64,000 nucleotides of DNA from positions 1,116,001 through 1,180,000 of the forward strand of contig CAWUEW020000001.1 of the NCBI GenBank assembly GCA_963921255.3, written 5' to 3'. A model generated the notes under the pieces. That model worked only from the letters and a program-made list of their open reading frames with translations. It was not told the origin of the DNA and made no database searches. This stretch comes from JANSYL01 sp963921255. GTDB lineage: Bacteria > Pseudomonadota > Alphaproteobacteria > Rhodobacterales > Rhodobacteraceae. The translations under genes were made by a program, and so were the position numbers. How positions within the stretch are numbered: the stretch's first letter is position 1; each line of letters starts with the position of its first letter. Below are positions 36,910 through 46,093 of this stretch, one piece after another.

Positions 36910-37415
36910 CACCACAGGATGTGGTCCTGACGCCCATGGGTCTGCGGTTTCGCGGTCGCGTGCTGCCGTGCACGGTTGGGCGCGGGGGTGTTTCGACCCG
37001 CAAACGCGAAGGCGATGGTGCAACCCCGGTTGGCGCACACCGGATCATCGGCTGCCTGTATCGTCCCGACCGGATGAGCAAGCCCTGCGATTGGGCCGTC
37101 CCCATTCGTCCGGGCGATCTCTGGTCCGATGATCCCGCGGACGCCGATTACAATCTGATGGTGCGCGCACCCTATGCGGCGCGCCACGAACGGCTGCAGC
37201 GCGCGGACCGACTCTATGACCTGATTCTTTTGACCGACTGGAACTGGCCCTACCCGGAACGCGGGCGCGGGTCGGCAATCTTTGTTCATGCGTGGCGGGG
37301 GCTAGGGCAGCCCACCGCAGGCTGCGTCGCGCTGGACCCCGGTGATTTAAGGTGGATGGTGCAGCGGATCGGGTTTGGCACGCGCCTCATCGTGCCAGAC
37401 AGCTTGGCCCGTTAG
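36906..37415 (+). CDS. L,D-transpeptidase (YkuD domain)
   Basis: A 169-residue YkuD-domain protein with the catalytic HAWRGLGQPTAGCVALD motif containing the active Cys. It cross-links peptidoglycan in characterised relatives. No signal peptide or membrane anchor is visible. The GTG start overlaps the ribA stop by 4 bases, so it is translationally coupled to a riboflavin gene. Either it is exported in an unusual way or it acts on precursors in the cytoplasm. Its stop shares a CTAG palindrome with the convergent yggS stop. Confidence 0.9.
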   Translation: MTPQDVVLTPMGLRFRGRVLPCTVGRGGVSTRKREGDGATPVGAHRIIGCLYRPDRMSKPCDWAVPIRPGDLWSDDPADADYNLMVRAPYAARHERLQRADRLYDLILLTDWNWPYPERGRGSAIFVHAWRGLGQPTAGCVALDPGDLRWMVQRIGFGTRLIVPDSLAR

Positions 37416-38077
37416 CCGGCGGCGCCCCCGTAGTCGCGCTCCCCAAACAGGGCCGATCCCACGCGCACATGCGTTGCCCCAAAGGCGATCGCCTTTTCGA
37501 AATCCGCGCTCATGCCCATCGACAGGCCGGTCAACCCGTTGCGTTCCGCCATCTTGGCCAGAAGCGCGAAATGCAGGCTGGCTTCTTCCTCAACCGGTGG
37601 GATGCACATCAACCCGACCAACGGCAGGTTCATGGCCCGTACGTCGGCCACGAATCCATCCAGCGCGTCGGGCAGGATGCCGGCCTTTTGCGGTTCTTCC
37701 CCGGTGTTCACTTGAATGAACACATCCGGCGTGGCCCCGCGCTCCTGCGCAAGGTCGGCGAGCCGCCGTGCAAGCTTCGGTCGATCCAGGGTCTGTATGG
37801 TGCCAAACATCTCGACGGCCTGGCGGGCCTTGTTGGTTTGCAAGGGGCCGATGAGATGCAGATCAATATCGCTGTATTGCGCAAGGAAGGGGGGCCAACG
37901 GCCTGCGGCCTCCTGCACGCGATTTTCCCCGAACACGCGATGGCCCGCTTCAAGCACGGGCTGCACCCGTTCGGCCGGCTGCACCTTTGACACGGCAATC
38001 AAGGTTGCAGCATCGGGGGCGCGACCTGCTTTGTGCAGGGCGGTGGCCATACGCTCTTTGATATCCTGAAGTCCCAT
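37412..38077 (-). CDS. PLP homeostasis protein YggS/PLPBP
   Basis: A 221-residue protein of the YggS/PROSC family. The PLP Lys lies in TLIAVSKVQPAERVQPVLEAGHRVFGENRVQE, and the fold I N-terminal alanine-racemase-like barrel continues HLIGPLQTNKAR, VNTGEEPQKAGI and LSMGMSADFEKAI. It binds PLP and buffers vitamin B6 and amino-acid pools; no enzymatic reaction is known. It is convergent with the YkuD gene. Confidence 0.94.
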   Translation of the reverse strand: MGLQDIKERMATALHKAGRAPDAATLIAVSKVQPAERVQPVLEAGHRVFGENRVQEAAGRWPPFLAQYSDIDLHLIGPLQTNKARQAVEMFGTIQTLDRPKLARRLADLAQERGATPDVFIQVNTGEEPQKAGILPDALDGFVADVRAMNLPLVGLMCIPPVEEEASLHFALLAKMAERNGLTGLSMGMSADFEKAIAFGATHVRVGSALFGERDYGGAAG

Positions 38078-38090
38078 GGGATGAGCTTAG

Positions 38091-38125
38091 GCCAAAAGAA
38101 AAGAGCGGGCGCAAGGCCCGCTCTT
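38091..38125 (-). terminator. Rho-independent terminator after the porin gene
   Basis: AAGAGCGGGC (38101-38110) pairs with GCCCGCTCTT (38116-38125) around a 5-base loop. On the minus strand the stem is followed by TTTCTTTTGG. It sits 26 bases past the porin stop. Confidence 0.9.
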
Positions 38126-38151
38126 CCCAATAAGGTCTAATCCAGAGTGGA

Positions 38152-39012
38152 TTAGAAGGACATCACAACGCCCAGATCCCAGACGGAGTTGCCGTCGACG
38201 TTACCAACGCCACCTTGGATCGACAGACCGCCGCCCAGGTCGTAGGACGCGCCGATGCCGAAGTCAGCGTCGTCGCCAGCTGCGTCGGTGTCGCCCCATG
38301 CCAGGCCGATCGACAGAGCGTCCATGGTGTAGCCGAAGTCAACACCGTAACCGGTGGTGTCAACTGCCGAGTCCTGACGGATCCAGGTCACGCCAACGTC
38401 GAAGCCGTTCATCGCGTAGCCCAGCTCGATGCCGGTCGAGGTCGCGTTTGCCGACTCGTCGTTGTCGTAGGCTGCTTCGATGGTGAAGCCATCGATGGTG
38501 TAGCCCAGGCCGATGCCGAAGTCGCCCTCGATTGCGTCAGCGCCGTTCGTCGTACCGATACCACCCGACAGGATGATGTCGAAGCCGCCGACGGTGATCG
38601 CGTAGGTCACGTCAGCGCCACCAACGCGCAGACCTTCGAGGTCGTCGTCAACGCCGACGCCGTCAAAGCCTACGTCGTCCAGGCCGATGCGGTCGCCAGC
38701 TTGCGACAGGTTACCAACCGAGATCGTGCCGAAGTCACCGGAGATGAACGCTTCGAAGTCGCTGGTACCGGGGGTGTTGGCACCTGCGCCTGCGTCTGCG
38801 TCAACATCCATGCTGGCGCCGAAGGTCAGGCCGTTGTCGGTGGAACCCGAACCAACGATGTTGATGTCGATTTCGCCGTGCAGGAAGACGTCGCCACCGG
38901 CAACGCCGTCGTCTTTCAGGCCGAAGATTGCGCCGCCGGTCAGTTCCAGGTCAGCGTGGGCAACGCCAGCGGTGGCCACCAGAGCCGTCGTAGCGAAGAG
39001 AACCTTTTTCAT
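38152..39012 (-). CDS. Small Gram-negative porin
   Basis: A 286-residue outer-membrane beta-barrel protein. The ATG at 39012 follows GAGGGAAAAA and starts a clear signal peptide (MKKVLFATTALVATAGVAHA). The mature sequence alternates hydrophobic and polar residues, is rich in Gly and Asp, and ends in the barrel signal DLGVVMSF with a terminal Phe. The trimeric 16-strand porin form of Rhodobacter is the nearest known type, though this one is slightly short and strongly acidic, as in many marine porins. It has its own terminator. Confidence 0.92.
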   Translation of the reverse strand: MKKVLFATTALVATAGVAHADLELTGGAIFGLKDDGVAGGDVFLHGEIDINIVGSGSTDNGLTFGASMDVDADAGAGANTPGTSDFEAFISGDFGTISVGNLSQAGDRIGLDDVGFDGVGVDDDLEGLRVGGADVTYAITVGGFDIILSGGIGTTNGADAIEGDFGIGLGYTIDGFTIEAAYDNDESANATSTGIELGYAMNGFDVGVTWIRQDSAVDTTGYGVDFGYTMDALSIGLAWGDTDAAGDDADFGIGASYDLGGGLSIQGGVGNVDGNSVWDLGVVMSF

Positions 39013-39273
39013 GGTTTTTCCCTCGTGATTAATATCAAGGTGCACCTCAGTACGGGGAATCCGTAAAGAGTATGCCTCTCTCTCGCTTTTCACCCTTCAG
39101 ATTGCAAGGAAGCCTCCGGGGACTCGGAAAACTTGCCAGAGGCGTGGTGCAGACATGCCACAGTGGGGTTAACGCCGCATCCCGGCCCTGAAAGACCAAG
39201 TGCTCTTGCCGCAATGGGGGGCGTCCTATACGAACATGTCTCGAAGAACACTATAGACGTGGGGACCCAGCGC

Positions 39274-39801
39274 ATGATGGGGCGGCTTGCAAAATTTGGC
39301 GGAGGCATGGCCTTGATCGCAATCCTGGCGGGTTGCGGTGGCGGCGGCCTCTTCGGACGTTCGCCCGTTGACGGTGAAACAGCCATCACGCGTGAGATGA
39401 GCCCCGAAGCACGGCGCCGTTTGATCGAATCGGGCGTTCTGGTCCCCGAGGATCGCGAAACAATCTGGGATTTGTTCGCGGTTTCGGACGATCCGAACGT
39501 TACCGTCGAGGTCAACCGTTACCTTTGGAATGCGTCCCTGGACGTGTTGGATTTCATGCCGGTCGAAGCGGCCGATCCGTTCTCGGGAATCATCGCCTTT
39601 GGCTATGGCACCCCCCCGGGCGGTGCGCGGTCGTATCGGGCGACGGTTTACATTCAGGATCCGGCTCTGGAGGCGCGCAGCCTCCGCGTGGCGGTGCAAT
39701 CGCGCGGTGGTGCAGCCGTGTCCCGCGAAACGGCCCGCCAGATCGAGGACGCGATTCTAACGCGCGCGCGTCAGCTACGCATCCGCGACGGCAGCCTCTA
39801 G
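39274..39801 (+). CDS. DUF3576-type lipoprotein
   Basis: A 175-residue lipoprotein with lipobox LIAILAGCGG. The body shows a short conserved region ETIWDLFAVSDDPNVTVEVNRYLWNASLDVLDFMP and a C-terminal VSRETARQIEDAILTRARQLR, matching DUF3576 from memory. The start with two tandem ATG codons at 39274/39277 follows GGGGA. It precedes leuS, and a terminator lies between them; the gene order with leuS is common in Alphaproteobacteria. Function unknown; probably in the periplasmic face of a membrane. Confidence 0.9.
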   Translation: MMGRLAKFGGGMALIAILAGCGGGGLFGRSPVDGETAITREMSPEARRRLIESGVLVPEDRETIWDLFAVSDDPNVTVEVNRYLWNASLDVLDFMPVEAADPFSGIIAFGYGTPPGGARSYRATVYIQDPALEARSLRVAVQSRGGAAVSRETARQIEDAILTRARQLRIRDGSL

Positions 39802-39830
39802 ACCCCGGCCTTAGGCCCGCCTAAACACCA

Positions 39831-39855
39831 CGCCGGGCCAATTGCCCGGCGTTTT
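39831..39855 (+). terminator. Rho-independent terminator between DUF3576 and leuS
   Basis: CGCCGGGC (39831-39838) and GCCCGGCG (39844-39851) form a stem closed by five bases and followed by TTTTCGT. It separates the lipoprotein transcript from leuS. Confidence 0.85.
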
Positions 39856-39887
39856 CGTGTGCCACTCCGACAAAGGACGATAGCCAG

Positions 39888-42446
39888 ATGTCCCGTTACG
39901 ATCCCGCGACCCTGGAGCCGAAATGGCAAGCCGCATGGGAAGACGCCAACGTCTTTCTGGCCGAGCCCAGCGCGGACAAACCGAAATACTACGTGTTGGA
40001 AATGTTCCCGTATCCCTCGGGGCGCATCCACATTGGCCACGTGCGCAACTACACGATGGGCGACGTGATCGCGCGCTATAAACTGGCGACGGGGCACAGC
40101 GTGCTGCACCCGATGGGGTTTGACGCCTTTGGGATGCCTGCCGAAAACGCGGCCATGGCATCGGGCGGGCATCCCGCCGATTGGACCTACGCGAACATCG
40201 ACACGATGGTTGCCCAGATGAAGCCCCTGGGGTTTGGCCTGGACTGGAGCCGGATGTTTGCCACCTGCGACCCGGAATACTACGGGCAACAACAGGCTTT
40301 GTTCCTGGATTTCCTGGAAAAAGGGCTGGTGTACCGCAAGAACGCCGTCGTCAACTGGGACCCGGTCGACATGACCGTTCTGGCCAATGAACAGGTGATT
40401 GACGGCAAGGGCTGGCGCTCGGGCGCCGAGGTCGAACGCCGCGAGCTGACGCAGTGGTTCTTCAAGATCAGTGACTATTCGGAAGAGCTGCTGGACGCCT
40501 TGGACGGGCTCGACGACTGGCCTGCGAAAGTGAAGCTGATGCAGGCCAACTGGATCGGCAAATCGCGCGGCTTGCAGTTCCGGTTTGCGACGCAGGACGC
40601 TCCAGAAGGCTTCGACAGTCTGGAAATGTACACGACGCGGCCCGATACGTTCCTCGGCGCAACCTTTGCCGCCATCGCGGCTGACCACCCCTTGGCGCGG
40701 GCATTGGCCGAGCAAAATTCCGAGATTGCGGCTTTCTGCGAGGAGTGCCGGAAGGGCGCCACCAACGAAGAAGCCTTGGAGAAAGCGGAAAAGATCGGCT
40801 TTGACACCGGAGTCACGGTTGTGAACCCGTTCCAACCCGATCGCGCTTTGCCTGTCTTCATCGCGAATTTCGTTCTGATGGATTATGGCACGGGTGCAAT
40901 TTATGGATGCCCAGCCCACGACCAACGCGATTTCGAGTTCGCCAAGAAGTATGGGCTTGATATCGTTGATGTCTTTGTCGCCGAAACGGACGGCGTTCCG
41001 GTTTCAACCGAGGCTTATGTCCCGGACAAGGATGTGATCGTTAGGTATCTGCGCGCCCTGGCCGGGCCGGAGGTGATGACAAGCTACGAAGCGATCGACC
41101 ATGCGATTGGCCGCTGTGAAGCCGACGGTGTCGGCGAAGGGGTCACGCGGTTCCGCTTGCGCGACTGGGGCTTGAGCCGCCAGCGCTATTGGGGGTGCCC
41201 GATTCCCGTTGTGCATTGCCCGACCTGTGGCGTTGTCCCGGAGAAGAAAGAAAACCTGCCGATCGAATTGCCGCGCGATGTGGATATTTCGATCCCAGGC
41301 AACCCGCTGGATCGGCATCCGACCTGGCGCAACTGCACCTGCCCGAAATGCGGAGGCGCGGCGCAGCGCGAAACGGACACGATGGACACCTTTGTCGACT
41401 CGTCGTGGTATTTCGCCCGGTTCACGGCCCCCCATGCCGACACACCGACCGACCCTGAGGCGGCGGCGTATTGGATGAACGTCGATCAATACATCGGCGG
41501 CATCGAGCATGCGATCCTGCACCTGCTGTATTCGCGCTTCTTTGCCCGGGCGATGCACATCTGCGGGCATTTGCCGGAAACCGCGAAAGAACCATTCAAT
41601 GCGCTCTTCACCCAAGGGATGGTGACGCACGCCATCTTCCAGACCCGCGATGGCGAAGGTCGCCCGGTCTATCACTACCCCGAGGACGTGGACTTGCGGG
41701 ACGGAAAAGGCTTCCTGGCCGATGGCACAGAAGTCGAGATCATTCCGTCGGCCAAGATGTCGAAATCCAAGAACAACGTTGTCGATCCGGTCGCCATCAT
41801 CAGCCAGTACGGCGCCGACACGGCCCGTTGGTTCGTTCTGAGCGATTCGCCCCCCGAACGCGACGTCGAGTGGACGGCCGCCGGGGCGGAAGCTGCTTAC
41901 AAACACTTGGGCCGGGTTTGGATACTGTGCGACCGCATTGCGCAAATGGACAAGGACGCGGCCGGAACCGGCGACGAAGACCTGATGCGCGCGATGCACA
42001 AAACGATCTTTGACGTCACAAATGGCGTCGAAAGCTTTGGGTTCAATGCGGCGATTGCCAAGCTCTACGCCTTCACCAACACGCTGTCGAAATCGCAAGC
42101 CTCCTATGCAGCGCAGCGCCAGGCCGTGATGACGTTGGCGCAACTGATGGCGCCCATGACACCGCATCTGGCGGAAGATATCTGGGCGCATCAAGGCGGC
42201 GAAGGTCTTGTTGCACAGGCGGCCTGGCCCGTCGCCGACGAGGCGATGTTGGTCGAAGACACGGTCACGTTGCCGATTCAGATCAACGGCAAACGCAAAT
42301 CCGAAATCGTGGTGCCCAAGGATGCCTCGAAGGAAGAGGTTGAAAAGATCGCGCTTGCAGACGACGCTGTGGTCAAGGCGTTGGCCGGTGGCCAACCCAA
42401 GAAACTGATCGTCGTCCCGGGCCGGATCGTGAATGTCGTCCTTTAA
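39888..42446 (+). CDS. leuS: Leucyl-tRNA synthetase
   Basis: An 852-residue class I synthetase. The HIGH motif reads HIGH at residues 48-51 (GRIHIGHVRNYTMGD) and the KMSKS motif at about 622-626 (KMSKSKNN). The editing CP1 domain is present between, with the threonine-rich YTTRPDTFLGATFAAIAADHP and MDYGTGAIYGCPAHDQRD. The C-terminal leucine-specific domain (PIQINGKRKSEIVVP) is intact. It heads the leuS-lptE-holA operon and overlaps lptE by 14 bases. Confidence 0.98.
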   Translation: MSRYDPATLEPKWQAAWEDANVFLAEPSADKPKYYVLEMFPYPSGRIHIGHVRNYTMGDVIARYKLATGHSVLHPMGFDAFGMPAENAAMASGGHPADWTYANIDTMVAQMKPLGFGLDWSRMFATCDPEYYGQQQALFLDFLEKGLVYRKNAVVNWDPVDMTVLANEQVIDGKGWRSGAEVERRELTQWFFKISDYSEELLDALDGLDDWPAKVKLMQANWIGKSRGLQFRFATQDAPEGFDSLEMYTTRPDTFLGATFAAIAADHPLARALAEQNSEIAAFCEECRKGATNEEALEKAEKIGFDTGVTVVNPFQPDRALPVFIANFVLMDYGTGAIYGCPAHDQRDFEFAKKYGLDIVDVFVAETDGVPVSTEAYVPDKDVIVRYLRALAGPEVMTSYEAIDHAIGRCEADGVGEGVTRFRLRDWGLSRQRYWGCPIPVVHCPTCGVVPEKKENLPIELPRDVDISIPGNPLDRHPTWRNCTCPKCGGAAQRETDTMDTFVDSSWYFARFTAPHADTPTDPEAAAYWMNVDQYIGGIEHAILHLLYSRFFARAMHICGHLPETAKEPFNALFTQGMVTHAIFQTRDGEGRPVYHYPEDVDLRDGKGFLADGTEVEIIPSAKMSKSKNNVVDPVAIISQYGADTARWFVLSDSPPERDVEWTAAGAEAAYKHLGRVWILCDRIAQMDKDAAGTGDEDLMRAMHKTIFDVTNGVESFGFNAAIAKLYAFTNTLSKSQASYAAQRQAVMTLAQLMAPMTPHLAEDIWAHQGGEGLVAQAAWPVADEAMLVEDTVTLPIQINGKRKSEIVVPKDASKEEVEKIALADDAVVKALAGGQPKKLIVVPGRIVNVVL

Positions 42447-42924
42447 CCGCCGCTCCATGATTACCCTGCTGGCCGCAGCCCCGCTCGCGGCCTGCGGGTT
42501 CGAGCCGGTCTACGGCCCCGGCGGCGCGGGCGGCGCATTGCGGGATCGTTTGCGCATTGAGCCCCCAACCGACCGGCTCGAGTTCGAATTGGTTTCGCGG
42601 CTTGAGAATCGCCTTGGGCGGGCAGCGTCCCCGTCCCACGTGTTGACCTATGTACTGGAAACCTCGGACTCCGGGCTCGCCATCAGTGGCACATCGGACA
42701 TCACGCGCGTGAACCTCAGCGGCTCGCTCGCCTTTGCGGTGACTGAAGGCGCGACCAACACGCCCGTTCAGACCGGCACCGTGTCAACTTTCACAGCCTA
42801 TTCGACGACCGGCTCGCCGGTCGCCACGGCCGCGGCGCGCCGCGATGCGGAAGATCGCTTGATGATCGCACTTGCGGATCAATTGATCTCGCGGCTGCAG
42901 GCCGACGCACCGAACTGGATATGA
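42433..42924 (+). CDS. lptE: LPS-assembly lipoprotein LptE
   Basis: A 163-residue lipoprotein. The lipobox is LLAAAPLAACGFEPVYG, and CGFEPVYG is the typical alphaproteobacterial LptE start. The body is a small alpha/beta fold (LRIEPPTDRLEFELVSRLENRLG, then RRDAEDRLMIALADQLISRLQA). LptE plugs LptD and delivers LPS to the outer leaflet. Its start overlaps the leuS end by 14 bases and its stop overlaps holA by 4, so it is tightly coupled in the operon. Confidence 0.93.
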   Translation: MSSFNRRSMITLLAAAPLAACGFEPVYGPGGAGGALRDRLRIEPPTDRLEFELVSRLENRLGRAASPSHVLTYVLETSDSGLAISGTSDITRVNLSGSLAFAVTEGATNTPVQTGTVSTFTAYSTTGSPVATAAARRDAEDRLMIALADQLISRLQADAPNWI

Positions 42925-43952
42925 AGCTTTCTGCCCGTGATGCACTGGCGTACTTTCGGTCCCCCAAAGCGGATGCGGCTGGCCTTCTGATCTTTGGTGA
43001 AGATGCGATGAGGGTCGCATTGCGCCGGCAGGAAGTGTTGAAGGCGCTTTTGGGCGACAATGCCGAAGAGGAAATGCGCCTCACCCGGCTGTCTGCCGCG
43101 GACGTGCGGAGCGACCCGGCCGCCCTGCTGGATGCGGTGAAAGCGGTTGGCTTCTTCCCGGGCCCCCGCGCAGTTTTTGTCGACGCCGCGACCGACGGCA
43201 TGGCGAAGATCTTCGTTGCCGCGCTTGAGGAATGGACCCCCGGAGATGCGCAAATCATCGCCACGGCCGGGCGGCTGACGGCCAAATCCGCATTGCGAAA
43301 GACCTTCGAATCGCACGACGCGGCTTATGCGGCGGGCGTCTATGATGATCCTCCGTCGCGGGCCGAGATCGAAGACCTGACCCGTGCGGCCAAATTGCCC
43401 GAATTTGACCGCGATGCCTGGACTGATCTCGAAGCCCTGGCACGCAGTTTGCCCCCCGGGGATTTTAGGCAAACCATTGACAAACTTGGGTTCTATAAGT
43501 CCGGCGACCCGTCACCGGTGTCCTCTGGCGATCTGGAGGCGGTCGCGCCCCTGACCCGCGACGCAGATCTCGACGACATCTTGCACGCGGCCGCCGAGGC
43601 CGAAGCAGGTGCCATCGGCCCGCTGCTGGCGCGCCTGTGGGGCCAAGGCGTGCAACCCGTGGGCCTTTGCATTGCGGCCATGCGTCATTTCAAGGCGCTT
43701 CACGCCGCCGCCAGCCATCCGAACGGACCAGCCGCCGGGCTGTCCGCGCAACGTCCACCTGTTTTCGGCCCGCGCCGTGACCGGATGCAGCGGCAGGCCC
43801 AAAGATGGGGACAGGCCCAGTTGGAACAGGCCTTGTCGCTATTGGTCGACACGGATTTGACCTTGCGCTCGGCCTCGAATGCGCCGGACATGGCGGTGAT
43901 GGAACGGACATTAATCCGGCTGGCCATGATGCCAGCCCGAGGGAGGGGATAG
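42921..43952 (+). CDS. holA: DNA polymerase III subunit delta
   Basis: A 343-residue clamp-loader wrench subunit. Its AAA-like domain lacks a functional Walker motif, as expected for delta. Recognisable segments are LLIFGEDAMRVALRRQEVLKALLGDN, FPGPRAVFVDAATDG, and the C-terminal domain LWGQGVQPVGLCIAAMRHF with RRDRMQRQAQRWGQAQLEQALSLLVDTDLTLRS. It opens the beta clamp together with the dnaX product encoded elsewhere in this window. It follows lptE by an ATGA overlap and is followed directly by a GST gene. Confidence 0.94.
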   Translation: MKLSARDALAYFRSPKADAAGLLIFGEDAMRVALRRQEVLKALLGDNAEEEMRLTRLSAADVRSDPAALLDAVKAVGFFPGPRAVFVDAATDGMAKIFVAALEEWTPGDAQIIATAGRLTAKSALRKTFESHDAAYAAGVYDDPPSRAEIEDLTRAAKLPEFDRDAWTDLEALARSLPPGDFRQTIDKLGFYKSGDPSPVSSGDLEAVAPLTRDADLDDILHAAAEAEAGAIGPLLARLWGQGVQPVGLCIAAMRHFKALHAAASHPNGPAAGLSAQRPPVFGPRRDRMQRQAQRWGQAQLEQALSLLVDTDLTLRSASNAPDMAVMERTLIRLAMMPARGRG

Positions 43953-44546
43953 ATGGGGTATCAGGTGATCGGCGGCGTCAAGAGCCGCGCCTTGCGGGTG
44001 CTATGGGCGTTGGAGGAAATGGAGCTGGACTACGAACATGTTCCGGCCTTGCCCCGCTCGGACGAAGTGAAGCGCTTCAGCCCAGCGGGGAAAATCCCGG
44101 TGCTGGTGGATGACGGAGTGCCCATCACCGATTCCGTCGCGATCATGACCTATCTCGCCGACAAGCACCGCAAACTGACGTTTCCCGCCGGGAGCGTGGA
44201 TCGGGCGCGGCAGGACAGCCTCACCCAGTTCATCGTGGACGAGTTCGACCAACTGCTGTGGATGGCGGCCAAGCACAGTTTCATACTGCCCGAGGACAAG
44301 CGCATGCCGGCGGTCAAGGACAGCCTGAAGTGGGAGTTTGAGCGCAGCCAGAAGGCGTTGATCCCCCGCATGGCCGAAGATGGGCCGTTCTTGATGGGCG
44401 AGACGATGACGATTGCAGATATCCTGCTCGCGCATTGCGGCGGATGGGCCGTGGGGGCAAAGTTTCCGATCGTCGAGCCCCAGTTCCGCGAATTCGTATC
44501 CAGAATGCGCGATCGACCCGCCTTCCAACGCGCGATGGAGGCATAG
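43953..44546 (+). CDS. Glutathione S-transferase family protein
   Basis: A 197-residue GST. The N-terminal thioredoxin-like domain has the cis-Pro segment FSPAGKIPVLVDDGVPITDSVAIMTYLADKH, including the glutathione-binding Asp-Ser pair. The C-terminal helical domain ends in FREFVSRMRDRPAFQRAM. The active residue near the N-terminus is a Ser or Lys (GGVKSRALRVL) rather than a clear Cys. The ATG follows the holA stop with no gap, so the pair is co-transcribed. Substrate unknown. Confidence 0.9.
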   Translation: MGYQVIGGVKSRALRVLWALEEMELDYEHVPALPRSDEVKRFSPAGKIPVLVDDGVPITDSVAIMTYLADKHRKLTFPAGSVDRARQDSLTQFIVDEFDQLLWMAAKHSFILPEDKRMPAVKDSLKWEFERSQKALIPRMAEDGPFLMGETMTIADILLAHCGGWAVGAKFPIVEPQFREFVSRMRDRPAFQRAMEA

Positions 44547-44563
44547 GCCGGGCGACTGCGCGC

Positions 44564-45733
44564 CTAGAAACGGGCCGCGGCGCGACCTGCCCAGGCCCCC
44601 GTCGCCAAACACCCGGTGATCAGGTAACCGCCCGTCGGCGCCTCCCAATCCAGCATCTCCCCTGCGCAAAACACGCCGGGGAGATCCCGTAGCATCAGGT
44701 CTTCGGTCAGAGCCGCCCACCGGACGCCGCCGGCTGTCGAGATAGCCTCATCCATAGGGCGCGGCCCCGTGTGCGCGATGCGCAGGCCTTTCAAAACAGG
44801 CGCAAGTTCGGGTCCATCCGGCAAAGGTCGCGCACATTCCATCAGAAGCGCGTATTTGGCGGGCGACAGCTTCAAGGCCGACAGAAGATACTGCTTAAGC
44901 GCACGTTTCCTGGGTTTTCGGGCAAGGCGTTCGGCAACGGCCTCGACCGTCAGGTCAGGCAAAAGATCGACCACCAACGCCCCACCATCCCGCACATGCG
45001 CGGACACAGCGTAAACGCCACCGCCCTCGACCCCGTTTTCGGACACGACAAACTCGCCCCGTATCCACGTCCCTTGAGCGCCCTGCAGCGCCACAGATTT
45101 TACTGCTGCCCCAAAATGGGGACGCATATGCGCGGACCACGAAACCAGGAAGCCCATGTTCGCCGGTTGGAAGGGCGCCAGCGACACACCCTTCGCTGCC
45201 AACATGCTGGCCCAGGCCCCGTCCGATCCAAGCCGTGCCCAACTTGCGCCGCCTAGGGCAAGGACGACCACTTTGGGCGCCAAAGCTTGACGCCCGTCCG
45301 GCGTGTCGAACACCCAATCCGAACCGTCCCATCCGACCCACCGCCATCCCAGGCGCAACTCCGCCCCGATGCGCTGCATCCACGCCCGCAACAGCGGTGA
45401 GGCCTTCATCACCGTGGGAAAAACGCGGCCCGAGCTGCCTGTGAACAGGGTTTGGCCAAGGCCCTCGGCAAAGCGTTGAACTTCGGTCGGACCAAACGCC
45501 GTCACCATCGGGCGCAGCCAACGGGCCGCATCACCATAGGCGCCGATGAAGGTGTCCAGCGGCTCATCCTTGGTCAGGTTCAGGCCGGATTTTCCCGCCA
45601 TCAGGAATTTGCGGCCCGCAGACGGTTTGCCCTCTGCGATGACGACACGACGCCCGGCCTGCGCCAGGCATTCCGCCGCCATCAGCCCCGCCGGGCCAGC
45701 GCCGACCACCAAAGCGTCAATGTCTTCTGCCAT
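44564..45733 (-). CDS. NAD(P)/FAD-dependent oxidoreductase, HI0933/PP_4765-like
   Basis: A 389-residue flavoprotein. The FAD-binding motif is DALVVGAGPAGLMAAECLAQAG, and the middle motif PSAGRKFLMAGKSGLNLTKDEP and the end GVFCAGEMLDWEAPTGGYLITGCLATG are characteristic of the HI0933-like uncharacterised flavoprotein family. The ATG at 45733 follows AAGAAGG. Its substrate is unknown. It is convergent with the GST gene and divergent from the mini-HNH gene 46 bases away. Confidence 0.9.
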   Translation of the reverse strand: MAEDIDALVVGAGPAGLMAAECLAQAGRRVVIAEGKPSAGRKFLMAGKSGLNLTKDEPLDTFIGAYGDAARWLRPMVTAFGPTEVQRFAEGLGQTLFTGSSGRVFPTVMKASPLLRAWMQRIGAELRLGWRWVGWDGSDWVFDTPDGRQALAPKVVVLALGGASWARLGSDGAWASMLAAKGVSLAPFQPANMGFLVSWSAHMRPHFGAAVKSVALQGAQGTWIRGEFVVSENGVEGGGVYAVSAHVRDGGALVVDLLPDLTVEAVAERLARKPRKRALKQYLLSALKLSPAKYALLMECARPLPDGPELAPVLKGLRIAHTGPRPMDEAISTAGGVRWAALTEDLMLRDLPGVFCAGEMLDWEAPTGGYLITGCLATGAWAGRAAARF

Positions 45734-45779
45734 GCGCGCCTTCTTGCCTTCGCCTGCGTCGCGACCACATCCTTGAGGC

Positions 45780-46088
45780 ATGGACAGCGACCCGCCCATC
45801 TGCCCGTTGTGCGACAGGCCCATACCATCGCACGCGAAGCAAAGCCTGCACCATCTTGTACCCCGTCTTCGAGGTGGCAAGGGCGGGCCGACGGTTCTGC
45901 TTCACCAGATCTGCCACAACGAGATCCACGCCACCCTATCCGAGGCCGAGCTGGCCCGTAGCTACAACACCATCGCGGCGCTCCGGACGCACGATCGGCT
46001 CGCCAAGTTCATCGCATGGGTGGCGAAGCGCCCGGCCGATTTTCATTCCAAGACGCCCGGCGCCCGGCGCGGCTGGAAACGGCGCTAA
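45780..46088 (+). CDS. Mini HNH-domain protein
   Basis: A 102-residue protein made almost wholly of an HNH nuclease-type zinc fold. CPLCDRPIP near the start supplies a cysteine pair, HHLVPRLRGGKGGPTVLLHQICHNEIHATLSEAEL holds the His-Asn-His-like core and second Cys, and a basic tail (GARRGWKRR) may bind DNA. It lacks any other domain or a methyltransferase neighbour, so restriction is not supported by context. Such stand-alone HNH proteins are common and mostly uncharacterised. Confidence 0.85.
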   Translation: MDSDPPICPLCDRPIPSHAKQSLHHLVPRLRGGKGGPTVLLHQICHNEIHATLSEAELARSYNTIAALRTHDRLAKFIAWVAKRPADFHSKTPGARRGWKRR

Positions 46089-46093
46089 GGCCG

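Noticed and set aside
45780..46088. Restriction-modification or mobile-element interpretation of the HNH protein
   Set aside because: There is no methyltransferase, integrase, repeat or atypical composition nearby.
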